Counted from the first letter of the stretch, positions 33,953 through 42,259 are shown. The stretch: DNA of 64,000 nucleotides from an uncultured Eubacterium sp. (GCA_910583925.1 CAJTZJ010000002.1:73738-137737); one strand, 5' to 3'. Numbers and translations: made by a program. Notes: a model not told the origin generated them from the letters alone.

Positions 33953-36250
33953 TCACTTGATTATAAGCCTTCTTTTATCACCTGAGCATAAACGAATATC
34001 GGGTTCAAAAATTGTTTTGCCTGAATTTTCAAATTCTACCGAAACGGTACTTTCGTTACAATGTACCTTAAAGCTGAGATGTACACAATTGTTTTTCTGA
34101 TACGCAAAGCTGATGCCGTCATCTGAGAAAAATTCGCTTTCAAAGCTGCCGTTTTTTAAAGGATAAACAGTAAATATAATGGTTTCATCAGATTTAAAGC
34201 CATAAGGTGCTTCATTTGTCGGAAGGATACATCCGCTGCGTACAAAATACGGCATTTCGGCAGTAGATGGTATAGTAAGCTCTGCAGTCTGTCCGCCGTC
34301 AAGTAATGTGTTGCCTAAGTACCAATTATCTTCCTTTGGAAGATAGGCGCATACTTTTTCGGTTTTCTCATCAAAGATAAAGGCTGCTAAAATATCTCTG
34401 CCAAGCATCATAGTATCGGGATATGAATACAGCTCTTCATCATCATAATACAAAAATGCGGGTGCATTTATGGGTATTTCATATTCCGTTGCATTGTAGG
34501 CACAGTTGTATATATAAGGCAAAAGCTTTTTTCTTTGTGCAAACAGGCTGTGAACAGAATCAATAATATTAGGATAGCTCCAAGGCATTGTAGCAGAACC
34601 GTCCGAATTCCATGAATGAATAGTCAGACGCGGTTCAAATATTCCGTGCTGAAGCCATCTCAATAATAGCTCTCGTGACGGCATTTCGCCATGAAAACCG
34701 CCAAGATCATGACCATAAAAATATAATCCTGAAAGTGACATGGTAAGCCCGATATAGTGGCAATACCGCAAATCGGAAAACGCTGTTCTGTTATCTCCGG
34801 ACCATGTCTGTGCATATCGCCGTACTGCAATGTTGCCGCTTCTGGTTGAAAGAAAAGGACGCAACTGCGGATTTTTTGCAATCTGAGCCTGATAAGATGC
34901 CGCAACCATAAGATATGTAAGTATGGGTCTTATACGGCCGGCCTTAACCTTTTTGTCCAGAAAACCTGCCGCTATGGCATCGCAATCCTTGATATCAAAT
35001 TCGTTATTATCATTCCATGTAGCAGTAATACCATAATTAAGTAAGGTTTCGGTTACCTTTTCTTTCCAGAATGCAAAGGCTTCGGTATTTGTAAAGTCAA
35101 TGTAGCTTCCTAAGCCGTCCCAGAATTCCGTAACAAACGGTGTGCCGTCGGGATTTTTAACAAACCACCCTTTATTGGCAATTTCCTTATACATAGGATG
35201 ATTGTCAAGAAATGCAGGTTTGATATTGGGTATAATTTCAATTCCCTGCTGTGAAAATTGCTTTGTAAATTGTTCGGGGTCAGGAAATTTATCATAATTC
35301 CAGTTAAATACATATCTCTGATGTCCGATAGAGGTATAACCGGAGGAAAGATAAAAGCCTCTGCAGGATAAATCGGTTTCCTCCAGCTTTTCCAGAAAGG
35401 AATTCATTTGCTGCTGTGAATCAGGGGCATCTGTATAAGCCATTGTGCTTGCACAATAATCAAAACTCCATTTCGGAGGGAATGCCTGCTTGCCGCACAA
35501 GCCTGCAAACTGCTGTAAAATGGATAGCTTTGTACCGAAAAAAACATAATATACCAAACAGTTATCCTGCGTTTTAAAATATTTATATGGTGGATAATAA
35601 TTATTGATTTCTTTTCCTAAATCCATATAAGAGGTATCCGATGTATCATAAAAGATACCATAGCAGCCAACTGAGTTTTCACATATATAAAACGGAATAT
35701 GCTTATAAAGCGGATCACTTTCCCGTGCATCATATCCCATACAATCGGTTGTTTCAATTCGAAAGGCTCTGCCCGCCTTATTCAATTTTCCGCCTTTATC
35801 GCCAAGACCGAAAATTCTTTCTCCTTGCATTCTGGTTATGTAGTGGCAGGTTTCCTTGCCGAATTCGTTTTCAAAATTGTATGCAAGAGGTGCTCTGTCA
35901 GCAAACAAAAGAGAATCATTTTTATAATACTTCAAAATAAAGTTATCAAGATAAAGCTTTATTTTGATACCATCGTCTAATGCAAAGCTTTGCATATTGT
36001 TATTTGTTTTTTTATCAGGAGTATACAGATTAAAATGATCTGTGCTGAGTCTGTCGCGTCCGTTTTCCGAAAATATATTGCCCGGATTAATGGAAAAGGT
36101 AGGCAGCAGTTCATTTTTGTTTTTATATATTGCCACGCGTATACAGCTGCTGCTCACAAAATCAATCTGTACGGTATTTTCATTGCAGGAATATACCGAG
36201 CAGGAATCCGTCTGATCGGCAATTTTAAATATATGGTTGAATTTACTCAT
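33953..36250 (-). CDS. GH31 glycosidase (alpha-glucosidase/alpha-xylosidase type)
   Basis: Family 31 glycoside hydrolase, 765 residues, no signal peptide, so cytoplasmic. An N-terminal beta-sandwich (1-240) is followed by the TIM barrel and C-terminal beta domains. The nucleophile is D414 in WNDNNE and the acid/base is D486 in WSGDN; GHDLGGF follows. Family 31 includes alpha-glucosidases, alpha-xylosidases and others, and the exact substrate cannot be read from the motif. Its ATG shares a base with the esterase stop (TAATG), so translation is coupled. Confidence 0.93.
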   Translation of the reverse strand: MSKFNHIFKIADQTDSCSVYSCNENTVQIDFVSSSCIRVAIYKNKNELLPTFSINPGNIFSENGRDRLSTDHFNLYTPDKKTNNNMQSFALDDGIKIKLYLDNFILKYYKNDSLLFADRAPLAYNFENEFGKETCHYITRMQGERIFGLGDKGGKLNKAGRAFRIETTDCMGYDARESDPLYKHIPFYICENSVGCYGIFYDTSDTSYMDLGKEINNYYPPYKYFKTQDNCLVYYVFFGTKLSILQQFAGLCGKQAFPPKWSFDYCASTMAYTDAPDSQQQMNSFLEKLEETDLSCRGFYLSSGYTSIGHQRYVFNWNYDKFPDPEQFTKQFSQQGIEIIPNIKPAFLDNHPMYKEIANKGWFVKNPDGTPFVTEFWDGLGSYIDFTNTEAFAFWKEKVTETLLNYGITATWNDNNEFDIKDCDAIAAGFLDKKVKAGRIRPILTYLMVAASYQAQIAKNPQLRPFLSTRSGNIAVRRYAQTWSGDNRTAFSDLRYCHYIGLTMSLSGLYFYGHDLGGFHGEMPSRELLLRWLQHGIFEPRLTIHSWNSDGSATMPWSYPNIIDSVHSLFAQRKKLLPYIYNCAYNATEYEIPINAPAFLYYDDEELYSYPDTMMLGRDILAAFIFDEKTEKVCAYLPKEDNWYLGNTLLDGGQTAELTIPSTAEMPYFVRSGCILPTNEAPYGFKSDETIIFTVYPLKNGSFESEFFSDDGISFAYQKNNCVHLSFKVHCNESTVSVEFENSGKTIFEPDIRLCSGDKRRLIIK

Positions 36251-37584
36251 TATTCTACTCCAAAACCTTTAAAAGTATTATGTAAATTGTTTATAGTTTC
36301 CCATTTTTTACTGTATGTATTTTCACAGAAGTGCATAGGTTTTTTATAGTCCGGCAGCCATTTCGGAATGGCATTGCAATTCGGATTTCCATTTTTAACA
36401 AATGCACATATTGCCTGTGAAAGCTGATTGGATATTTCATAATCAATCTGCTCAAACGGACGCCAATTAAAATCAAGTGTTGAAAAAGCATAAAGCAAAT
36501 CTGCTGAATGCCATGCTCCTTTATTATCGCCCGGCAGATGTCTTGTGAAGTTATAGATGTAACATTTGTTCCTGTTATGCTTTTTAGCGTATTTGCCCCA
36601 TTTTTTATGAATAGCCTGCAGAACAATCGGCAGCATATCCGTACAGGTTGATCCTATTATATACGGAATATCTGTAATCGTTTCAGCAGTAAATTTACCT
36701 TTCTGTAGAATTGTGCCGTCATATACAGGAAGGGTATACGGCATACTGAATTTGGATGCCTTGCAAGCGTTCAGCCATGCATAATAAAGAGTCTTTGGTT
36801 CAATCGCTTTAAGCGCATCAACAGTTTTGACGCCGGCATTTTTTATAACCATATTCCAGAATGAAATGGTTTTATCGGGCATTAACGGTTTTAAAAGAAA
36901 TCTCTGTAAACCGCAGCCGCTGAGCATAATTGCACCGGAAATATTTTTTCTTATCAGAGGGTTTGATAAATGAATATCAACACTCATTGCTCCTGCACTT
37001 TGCCCCATAAGAGTGATTTTATCAGGATTACCCCCGAATGAAGAAATATTATCTTTGATCCATCGGATTGCAAGGGTCTGATCAAATAAGCCATAGTTGC
37101 CGCAAACGCCATTTTCATCAGTCAAATCCGGATGAGAGCAAAATCCGAAAGGGCCTAAACGATAATTGAACGCAACCGTAATAATGCCGTTTTCAGCAAA
37201 TTTTTCTCCGCTTATATGTCCTTCATTTGCACTGCCTCCTGTGAAGCTTCCGCCGTGAATATAAATAAGTACAGGGCAGTTTTCGGCATTTTTTGGAGCC
37301 CATATATTAAGAAAGAGGCAATCCTCGCTGTATGTAAAAGAAAGGCCCTTTCTGAATTCTTTATGATAAAAAGCATTTACTGTTGCATCATCGTCAAACG
37401 CACGATGCTGGTATGCACAGTCGCCAAATTTAGTTGCATCATATATGCCGTTCCAACTTTTTATTTGCCTGGGATACTCAAAACGCTCAGCCTTTGCATA
37501 ACGAATTCCACGGAATTCTAAATATGTTTCATTTTCAATGCCGCGAATTCTGCCGCAGGCGGTATCATATTCAATATAATTCAC
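36250..37584 (-). CDS. Type-B carboxylesterase
   Basis: A 444-residue alpha/beta-hydrolase of the carboxylesterase type. The oxyanion-hole motif is YIHGGSFTGGSANEGH and the nucleophile elbow is GQSAGAM; the His is probably in AWHSADL. There is no signal peptide. The GTG at 37584 follows GGAGATGACTT. It is the first gene of the esterase-GH31-GPH operon and could remove acyl decorations from the imported glycoside; that role is inferred from context. Confidence 0.88.
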   Translation of the reverse strand: MNYIEYDTACGRIRGIENETYLEFRGIRYAKAERFEYPRQIKSWNGIYDATKFGDCAYQHRAFDDDATVNAFYHKEFRKGLSFTYSEDCLFLNIWAPKNAENCPVLIYIHGGSFTGGSANEGHISGEKFAENGIITVAFNYRLGPFGFCSHPDLTDENGVCGNYGLFDQTLAIRWIKDNISSFGGNPDKITLMGQSAGAMSVDIHLSNPLIRKNISGAIMLSGCGLQRFLLKPLMPDKTISFWNMVIKNAGVKTVDALKAIEPKTLYYAWLNACKASKFSMPYTLPVYDGTILQKGKFTAETITDIPYIIGSTCTDMLPIVLQAIHKKWGKYAKKHNRNKCYIYNFTRHLPGDNKGAWHSADLLYAFSTLDFNWRPFEQIDYEISNQLSQAICAFVKNGNPNCNAIPKWLPDYKKPMHFCENTYSKKWETINNLHNTFKGFGVE

Positions 37585-37619
37585 AAGTCATCTCCATAAA
37601 ATATATAAAAATAATACTT

Positions 37620-37648
37620 ATTATAATATGTTTTTTATGTATTTGCAA
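37620..37648 (-). promoter_or_regulatory. Promoter of the esterase-GH31-GPH operon
   Basis: On the minus strand TTGCAA (37643-37648), 17-base spacer, TATAAT (37620-37625). Confidence 0.7.
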
Positions 37649-37747
37649 TAATTTTACTGTTGATTACAAGAAGAACTGTATGGTTTCAAGTCTGATTTAA
37701 ATTGAACATATTACGAGCTCGGAACCCTTATAAACTCAAGGGGAAAT

Positions 37748-37801
37748 AAAAAATACCCATAGCTGTCCAACACTTAATGGTTCGGAGTGCTATAGGTATT
37801 T
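37748..37801 (-). terminator. Hairpin beyond element A
   Basis: Thirteen-position stem with one mismatch (37751-37763 with 37789-37801). On the minus strand it is followed by TTTTTT. It contains ATAGC, as does the hairpin beyond element B. Confidence 0.6.
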
Positions 37802-37806
37802 ATATA

Positions 37807-37821
37807 GCGCAGATGAAGGGA
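37807..37821 (+). repeat. 15-bp copy of the tRNA-Ser 3' end (att-like)
   Basis: GCGCAGATGAAGGGA is identical to 41549-41563 within the tRNA-Ser gene, in the same orientation. The two copies enclose the A/T-rich island, as attachment-site repeats would. Confidence 0.5.
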
Positions 37822-37894
37822 ATCCACTCGCTATCGAAAGGTACACTGTACCTTTATTCCAAAAGCGTTCGTCTGGCAGACTCTGCCTTTGGAA
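37809..37894 (-). ncRNA. Structured element A (candidate small RNA)
   Basis: On the minus strand this stretch folds into a hairpin pairing 37857-37864 with 37888-37894 (with an inner GGCAG/CTGCC stem), a second hairpin pairing 37837-37844 with 37848-37855, then the sequence TTCGATAGC and a CTTCATCTGC end. It is followed by a hairpin and T-run. Element B at 41398 has the same order of parts with different paired bases. No known RNA family is recognised and no promoter is clear. Confidence 0.35.
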
Positions 37895-37921
37895 CTCATG
37901 TTCAAATCCCCTGAAATTTGT

Positions 37922-37950
37922 AAAAAATAAGCATAATGGATACTATGCTT
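37922..37950 (-). terminator. Terminator of the island's PEBP gene
   Basis: Seven-pair stem (37929-37935 with 37944-37950); T-runs on both strands (A-run 37922-37927, T-run 37952-37956). Confidence 0.65.
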
Positions 37951-38049
37951 GTTTTTCTGGAAAGGGTTGACAAAAAGATACATTGATCAGTTTTGTGTAT
38001 GGATCTGAACCTTTGAATTTATATTATACGCTTAAAGATAAATTGTAAT

Positions 38050-38499
38050 TTATCTTTTAAAGTAACCTATAATAGTTCCTTTTTGCAAAATATGCCCATC
38101 CATTGCTTTCAATAGTTTCTTTTTCATAATATTAGATGATAATTCCAAAATATTATCTAATGAATATATTGTATATTTATAATTGTGTTTTTGAAACTTT
38201 GGTGGTTTTGCTCCTGCATATTTATGAAATCCATAAGCAATTCCTTGCATAACATTATCCATATTTTCAACATTTTCTGGAATTACAGAATTTGCCTTTA
38301 TATTCCAAGCAATCCAATGAGTAAAGTTCTTTATCGGATGACTTAAATCTTCTAAAATTATTACTAAACTTTTTGCTTTATCTGATAAATTTTTAATTCT
38401 AAATTCTGGAGATATATTTTTTCCATAACCAGTATATTCTACCGGAATCATATCCCCATTCTTAAAAGTTGTTTCAAATTCTAATTTATCATATTCCAT
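38050..38499 (-). CDS. YbhB/YbcL-type PEBP (Raf kinase inhibitor-like) protein
   Basis: A 149-residue soluble protein of the phosphatidylethanolamine-binding protein family. Motifs: YTGYGKNISPEFRI, LVIILEDLSHP, FTHWIAWNI and AYGFHKYAGAKPP. Its molecular role in bacteria is not settled. The ATG at 38499 follows GAGGTTATTT, and this SD lies inside the end of the upstream membrane-protein gene, which it overlaps by about 11 bases. Base composition is clearly more A/T-rich than the flanking operons (Lys/Asn/Ile-rich protein), a sign of transfer. Confidence 0.85.
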   Translation of the reverse strand: MEYDKLEFETTFKNGDMIPVEYTGYGKNISPEFRIKNLSDKAKSLVIILEDLSHPIKNFTHWIAWNIKANSVIPENVENMDNVMQGIAYGFHKYAGAKPPKFQKHNYKYTIYSLDNILELSSNIMKKKLLKAMDGHILQKGTIIGYFKR

Positions 38500-39013
38500 A
38501 AATAACCTCACTCATAAATGGTAATTTATCACTTAATTTATTTTTTTGCACATCATATGTTACTATATAAAAAGCAATATATAACATTATTCCTAAAAAA
38601 ATCGAAGTCCAATTTATATAAGAATATATCATATTAACATATCGGTCTAAAGGAGTTAAAATAATTGCCAATACAACTGAGAAAAGCATTCCTATAATAG
38701 AACTTATCAATATATCCTTTTTCTTATAGTAAGATAGTATATATTGATAAAATTTTGTAGCATACATCCAAATTGCAAATACTAATATTGAATGAGTTAC
38801 TCTTTCTATAAATCTTCCTTTTAATATAACAGTAAACAAAATTGAAAAAATTACAATTCCTACAATAGGAGATATTTTGATTATAATTGATAAAGGTTTA
38901 GTTACTTTATCTGTTCTTTTCTCTGAATTATATTTTTTCAATTTCAAACTTATAGTGCCAAAATACACTACTAATATAAATATTAACATTATACTTAACA
39001 TTATATTTAACAT
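38489..39013 (-). CDS. Membrane protein of unknown function
   Basis: A 174-residue protein with about five hydrophobic helices (roughly 4-22, 42-64, 75-93, 100-122, 135-157) and basic loops. No family recognised. It sits between a hydrolase and the PEBP gene in the A/T-rich island, 20 bases after the hydrolase stop and overlapping the PEBP start, so the three are probably one operon. Confidence 0.7.
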   Translation of the reverse strand: MLNIMLSIMLIFILVVYFGTISLKLKKYNSEKRTDKVTKPLSIIIKISPIVGIVIFSILFTVILKGRFIERVTHSILVFAIWMYATKFYQYILSYYKKKDILISSIIGMLFSVVLAIILTPLDRYVNMIYSYINWTSIFLGIMLYIAFYIVTYDVQKNKLSDKLPFMSEVIYGI

Positions 39014-39033
39014 TCTACTTCACACTCCTAAAT

Positions 39034-39840
39034 TTACCTTTTTAGATATTTTAAAACTTTTTCATTAAAGTCTTTTGCTTCTTCATGAACTGCGTGTCCA
39101 TAATCTTCATATACATATAATTCACTATTACTAATTCTATCTGCTATTTCTTTTGCAGAATTTACTCCTACAATACTATCTTTTTTTCCTCCGATTATTA
39201 AAGTAGGACATTTGATTTTATTTAAATCATTATATGCATTATGTGTTAAACATGAATTAGCTTGAATAATAAATCTTTTATAATCTTTTGGTTTGCTAAC
39301 TATCCATAGAATATTATAATATTTTCTATATTTTTTTAAATACTTTTCGCTATAAGATTTTTCAGCTGTATCTATAAAAATGTTTTTGAAATCATTTTTC
39401 TTTGCTAACTGAATCCAGTTTCCAACCACATTATTTATCATTTCATTGCTTTTTGAAGATGTTACTGCTAAAACTAATTTATTTACTCTTTCTGGATTGT
39501 TAATTGCTATACATTGTGCTATCATTCCACCTTGAGAAACTCCTAATATATCAGCATTTGATATATTAAGTAAATTCATTACTTTAACTATATCCTGTGC
39601 CATATCTTGTGTTGTAAATCCATTTGTTAGATTATTCCTTCTACTAAATATATATACTGTATATTCTTTTGCAAACTTTTTATACATAAATGCAAGTGGA
39701 ATAGCCATACCTTTAACAGTTCTTAATCCATCTCCAAGTCCTGGTATTATAATAAGATCTTTATTTCCTTTTCCAAAACTTATATAATCCATATCACTTT
39801 GATCTATTTTTATATTATTATTTTTTGCATTACAAAACAT
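39034..39840 (-). CDS. Alpha/beta hydrolase
   Basis: A 268-residue alpha/beta-hydrolase fold protein. The nucleophile elbow is GVSQGGM; the Asp is probably in GGKKDSIVG and the His in YGHAVHEE. The strand LIIPGLGDG provides the oxyanion loop. Substrate unknown. SD TTAGGAGAGCAAAAA precedes the ATG. It belongs to the A/T-rich island and looks unlike the neighbouring core genes in codon use (many AAA, ATA, TTA codons). Confidence 0.87.
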   Translation of the reverse strand: MFCNAKNNNIKIDQSDMDYISFGKGNKDLIIIPGLGDGLRTVKGMAIPLAFMYKKFAKEYTVYIFSRRNNLTNGFTTQDMAQDIVKVMNLLNISNADILGVSQGGMIAQCIAINNPERVNKLVLAVTSSKSNEMINNVVGNWIQLAKKNDFKNIFIDTAEKSYSEKYLKKYRKYYNILWIVSKPKDYKRFIIQANSCLTHNAYNDLNKIKCPTLIIGGKKDSIVGVNSAKEIADRISNSELYVYEDYGHAVHEEAKDFNEKVLKYLKR

Positions 39841-39851
39841 TTTTTGCTCTC

Positions 39852-40050
39852 CTAATTTAATGATTTAACAATAAATTTATAAATTGCATAAGCAACCCAT
39901 ATAAGCCAAGAGAATGCCCAAGACTTAAATACCTCCTAGACAGATTGTAATTTATCTTTCATCTAAAAACTTTGTATCTGTTCTATTTCTTTCTTCTAAT
40001 TCTATTTGTTCATTTTCAGATTTTGTTTCAGTATTATAAAATGATTTGCT
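39852..40050 (-). pseudogene. Two short gene remnants in the island
   Basis: Between the two hydrolases the minus strand holds two coding-like scraps without starts. The first (39952-40050) reads YNTETKSENEQIELEERNRT and ends LDER-stop. The second (39852-39930) reads KSWAFSWLIWVAYAIYKFIV and ends KSLN-stop, like the last helix of a membrane protein. Neither has a start or family assignment. They look like leftovers from deletion. Confidence 0.35.
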
Positions 40051-40052
40051 TT

Positions 40053-40802
40053 TCAAGTTTCTATTGCAATAAGCTCGTTAATTGCTTTAACATATTGTTG
40101 TGGATTATTTATGCTAAAATCTCCATGATAATAATTAGGTAATATTTCAATTCTACTTCCATTTATCTTTTGATGAATTATACTCGCTGATTTTTTCATT
40201 ATTGGTCTATCTTTATCTCCTACAACTACTAAAACTTTTGCTTTAGTACTTGATAAAGAATCTTTAATTTCATATTTTGAGTTTGCTTCCATAAAAGCAA
40301 TCATATCTTCCTTACTAATTTTACAAGTATCTCTATAATATTCATTAAATAAATCTTTTTTTATTTTTAAAGACTTAAATTGCATTTGTGAAAACCATTT
40401 TTTCGATATTAGCCCATAACTCATGGAAAAAGCTGGTCTAATCATTTTATATGTTGCTTTCATAGGAATTGCTAATGTACTTTCAATAATAGCACAATCA
40501 CAAATATCATTTTTCCTTGATAAAATTTCTAAAAGAATCTGTCCTCCTAATGATAATCCTCCCATTAAGCGAATATGACCATTATAATTATTAATTATAT
40601 ACTCTACAATTTCTTGTGCATTATCTTCTATACTTGTAAAATTTCTATCGCTTTCCGAATGACCATCTAATATTGGAAGAATAATATGATAACTATTTTT
40701 TAATTTTTCTGCTTCTTCTCTATAATTCCACCAAGAAAGACCACCACCATGTAATAGCATTATTGTATCTTTACTGTTATCTCCATATTCTTTAAAGTTC
40801 AT
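40053..40802 (-). CDS. Alpha/beta hydrolase
   Basis: A 249-residue alpha/beta-hydrolase. LLHGGGLSWWNY is the oxyanion loop and GGLSLGGQ the nucleophile elbow; VVVGDKDRPIMKKSA carries the Asp and NYYHGDF the His. It is only distantly like the hydrolase at 39034. SD GGAGGGATAAAAA precedes the ATG. A/T-rich island gene; substrate unknown. Confidence 0.87.
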   Translation of the reverse strand: MNFKEYGDNSKDTIMLLHGGGLSWWNYREEAEKLKNSYHIILPILDGHSESDRNFTSIEDNAQEIVEYIINNYNGHIRLMGGLSLGGQILLEILSRKNDICDCAIIESTLAIPMKATYKMIRPAFSMSYGLISKKWFSQMQFKSLKIKKDLFNEYYRDTCKISKEDMIAFMEANSKYEIKDSLSSTKAKVLVVVGDKDRPIMKKSASIIHQKINGSRIEILPNYYHGDFSINNPQQYVKAINELIAIET

Positions 40803-40836
40803 TTTTTATCCCTCCATTCCTAGTGATACATGTAAG

Positions 40837-41265
40837 TTATTTTTCTAATCTCATATATAAAACTGGATAAGGTTTTCCTTGATCATCTAACTCATTTCTT
40901 TGATAAACCTTAAATCTCATATATTCATAAAAATCTATAGCTTGTGGGTTATCTTCATTTACTGCAAGATCATTTACTTTGTATTTTTCTATTCCATATA
41001 ATAGCATCTTTTTCCAATACCTTTGCCTCTATATTCGGAAGTTATAAATAACATTTCAAGTTTGTGGTCTTCAATTCCCATAAACGCAATAGGATTTTCA
41101 TTCTCGTCAGTATCAATAATTAAATGAGATATATTATTTAATGCTTGTGGTACATATTTCTTCATTTGATAAGAATTTATGGGTTGCTCTCACAGAATTT
41201 TCCCATACTTTTAATAATTTATCTATAAGTTGTGGTGTTCTATCTTTTTTCGCAATTATTTTCAT
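40837..41265 (-). pseudogene. Broken GNAT acetyltransferase gene
   Basis: The minus strand starts MKIIAKKDRTPQLIDKLLKV and continues WENSVRATHKFLSNEE, then needs a frame change to read KKYVPQALNNISHLIIDTDE. After GKGIGK a second change, at a T5 run on the plus strand (41009-41013; A5 where six A would keep frame), leads into LLYGIEKYKVNDLAVNED, followed by NPQAIDFYEYMGF. The GNAT acetyl-CoA loop is at the second break. The gene is therefore cut into three frames and very likely inactive. Confidence 0.85.
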
Positions 41266-41360
41266 ATTCTTTCTCACTTTCAAATGACTGTTTATCTATT
41301 TGATTATATCATATTTTACAAGATAATACATACAAAAGCCAAAAATCTGTATGAATTAAT

Positions 41361-41391
41361 AAAAAGAGTATAGCAAATGCTATGCTCTTTT
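41361..41391 (-). terminator. Hairpin beyond element B
   Basis: Fourteen-position stem with one G-T pair (41362-41375 with 41378-41391), T-run on the minus strand. Contains ATAGC like its counterpart beyond element A. Confidence 0.65.
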
Positions 41392-41397
41392 CTTTGT

Positions 41398-41482
41398 GCA
41401 GATGAAGAGGTTTTCTTCTCAGCTATCGAACAGTGCACCGGACTGTTCTCCCGAATTTTTATGGCTTTGCCTTAAAATTCGG
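41398..41482 (-). ncRNA. Structured element B (candidate small RNA)
   Basis: Same plan as element A: on the minus strand a long hairpin (41451-41459 pairing with 41474-41482, inner GGC/GCC stem), a second hairpin (41428-41434 with 41442-41448), then TTCGATAGC and CTTCATCTGC, followed by a terminator-like hairpin. Paired bases differ from A while pairing is kept. It lies just downstream of tRNA-Ser on the same strand. Confidence 0.35.
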
Positions 41483-41512
41483 AACCATGTCTTAAAGTCT
41501 TTCATTATATCT

Positions 41513-41542
41513 AAAAAACAAAAGCACCGAAAAACGGTGCTT
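41513..41542 (-). terminator. tRNA-Ser terminator
   Basis: Eight-pair stem (41522-41529 with 41535-41542); T-rich on the minus strand (A-rich 41513-41523). Confidence 0.85.
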
Positions 41543-41546
41543 CCTT

Positions 41547-41639
41547 TGGCGCAGATGAAGGGATTTGAACCCTTGAAACGGTGTTCGCCGTTTACACGAT
41601 TTCCAATCGTGCTCCTTCGGCCAGCTCGGACACATCTGC
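41547..41639 (-). tRNA. tRNA-Ser (anticodon GGA)
   Basis: On the minus strand: acceptor GCAGATG pairs with CATCTGC, discriminator G, encoded CCA. The anticodon stem is CACGA/TCGTG with loop TTGGAAA, giving anticodon GGA. There is a long variable arm (ACGG...CCGT) as required for tRNA-Ser, and a T arm AAGGGTTCAAATCCCTT. Its 3' end borders the A/T-rich island, and 15 bases of it recur at 37807. Confidence 0.97.
41549..41563 (+). repeat. tRNA-Ser 3' end copy of the island direct repeat
   Basis: GCGCAGATGAAGGGA, identical to 37807-37821; this copy lies within the intact tRNA gene. Confidence 0.5.
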
Positions 41640-41750
41640 ATATTATTTTAACCATTGATATTTCACGATATTTTTAACCGCTTATATAATTTACTACATT
41701 TTAAATAAATAGTCAAGAGTATATTTTTTCTGTCAAATAAAATGAATATA

Positions 41751-41785
41751 AAAAACAGTCTTATCCCATATTCTGGATAAGACTG
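41751..41785 (-). terminator. Terminator of the Spo0A-C-like gene
   Basis: Eleven perfect pairs (41756-41766 with 41775-41785), then T-run on the minus strand. Confidence 0.9.
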
Positions 41786-41793
41786 AAGTCAAG

Positions 41794-42138
41794 TTAATTA
41801 TTATCCGACCGATTACGCTCAATATATGTAACCAGAATGGAAATCAATTCGGAAACAGACGGCGAAGAGTTAAGCGTGTAGCCTGCGATTTCTGTCAGTC
41901 GCTTTGAATTTACATCCCACGCATGGCTGGCAACCGTTCTGATGTTTCGTTCAATATGGCGGCAATCGCAATTACACATATCTGCAACCTGATTATAAAT
42001 ACAATCAGTAATACATTCTAAGCGTGAATCATCATCAAGTGCAAGCTCAACAGACATATAAAGCTGTCTGTAGCCTTTATAGCATTTGCTGATACCGAGT
42101 GATTGAAGCGTTTCGTTTAGCAGTTTTGTATTATTCAT
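41794..42138 (-). CDS. Stand-alone Spo0A C-terminal-domain protein
   Basis: A 114-residue protein that aligns along its whole length with the DNA-binding domain of Spo0A: ISKCYKGYRQLYMSVELALD corresponds to the first helices, CRHIERNIRTVASHAWD to the recognition-helix part (Spo0A: SRVERAIRHAIEVAW), and GYTLNSSPSVSELISIL to the C-terminal helices. There is no receiver domain, so it would not be controlled by phosphorylation. It is probably a DNA-binding regulator. SD AGGAGGAATTTTAT precedes the ATG. TGTCG-type boxes lie upstream. Confidence 0.8.
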   Translation of the reverse strand: MNNTKLLNETLQSLGISKCYKGYRQLYMSVELALDDDSRLECITDCIYNQVADMCNCDCRHIERNIRTVASHAWDVNSKRLTEIAGYTLNSSPSVSELISILVTYIERNRSDNN

Positions 42139-42199
42139 ATAAAATTCCTCCTAATAATTGAGTTGCAGATTTTTTAAAAAGTTATACCAATTTTTGGAA

Positions 42200-42259
42200 A
42201 TTATATGATAAATAACGACCTTGTTCGTGAAATACGACATTCACAGTCAGTATTCGACA
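42200..42259 (-). promoter_or_regulatory. TATAAT box with three 0A-box-like motifs
   Basis: On the minus strand, upstream of the Spo0A-C gene, TGTCGAA (42253-42259), TGTCGTA (42233-42239) and GGTCGTT (42214-42220) are spaced 20 and 19 bases and precede TATAAT (42200-42205). TGTCGAA is the core of the Spo0A box. No -35 box is present, as in activator-dependent promoters. Confidence 0.5.

Noticed and set aside
37807..41563. Active integrative element
   Set aside because: There is no integrase, excisionase or replication gene between the repeats, so only a decayed island is supported.
41396..41677. 93-codon plus-strand ORF through element B and the tRNA
   Set aside because: It is translation of the antisense of tRNA-Ser and element B. 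Such ORFs are common false calls.
41760..41785. CRISPR-like repeats
   Set aside because: No regularly spaced repeats of 23-47 bases were found anywhere in the window; the short repeats seen are terminator hairpins.
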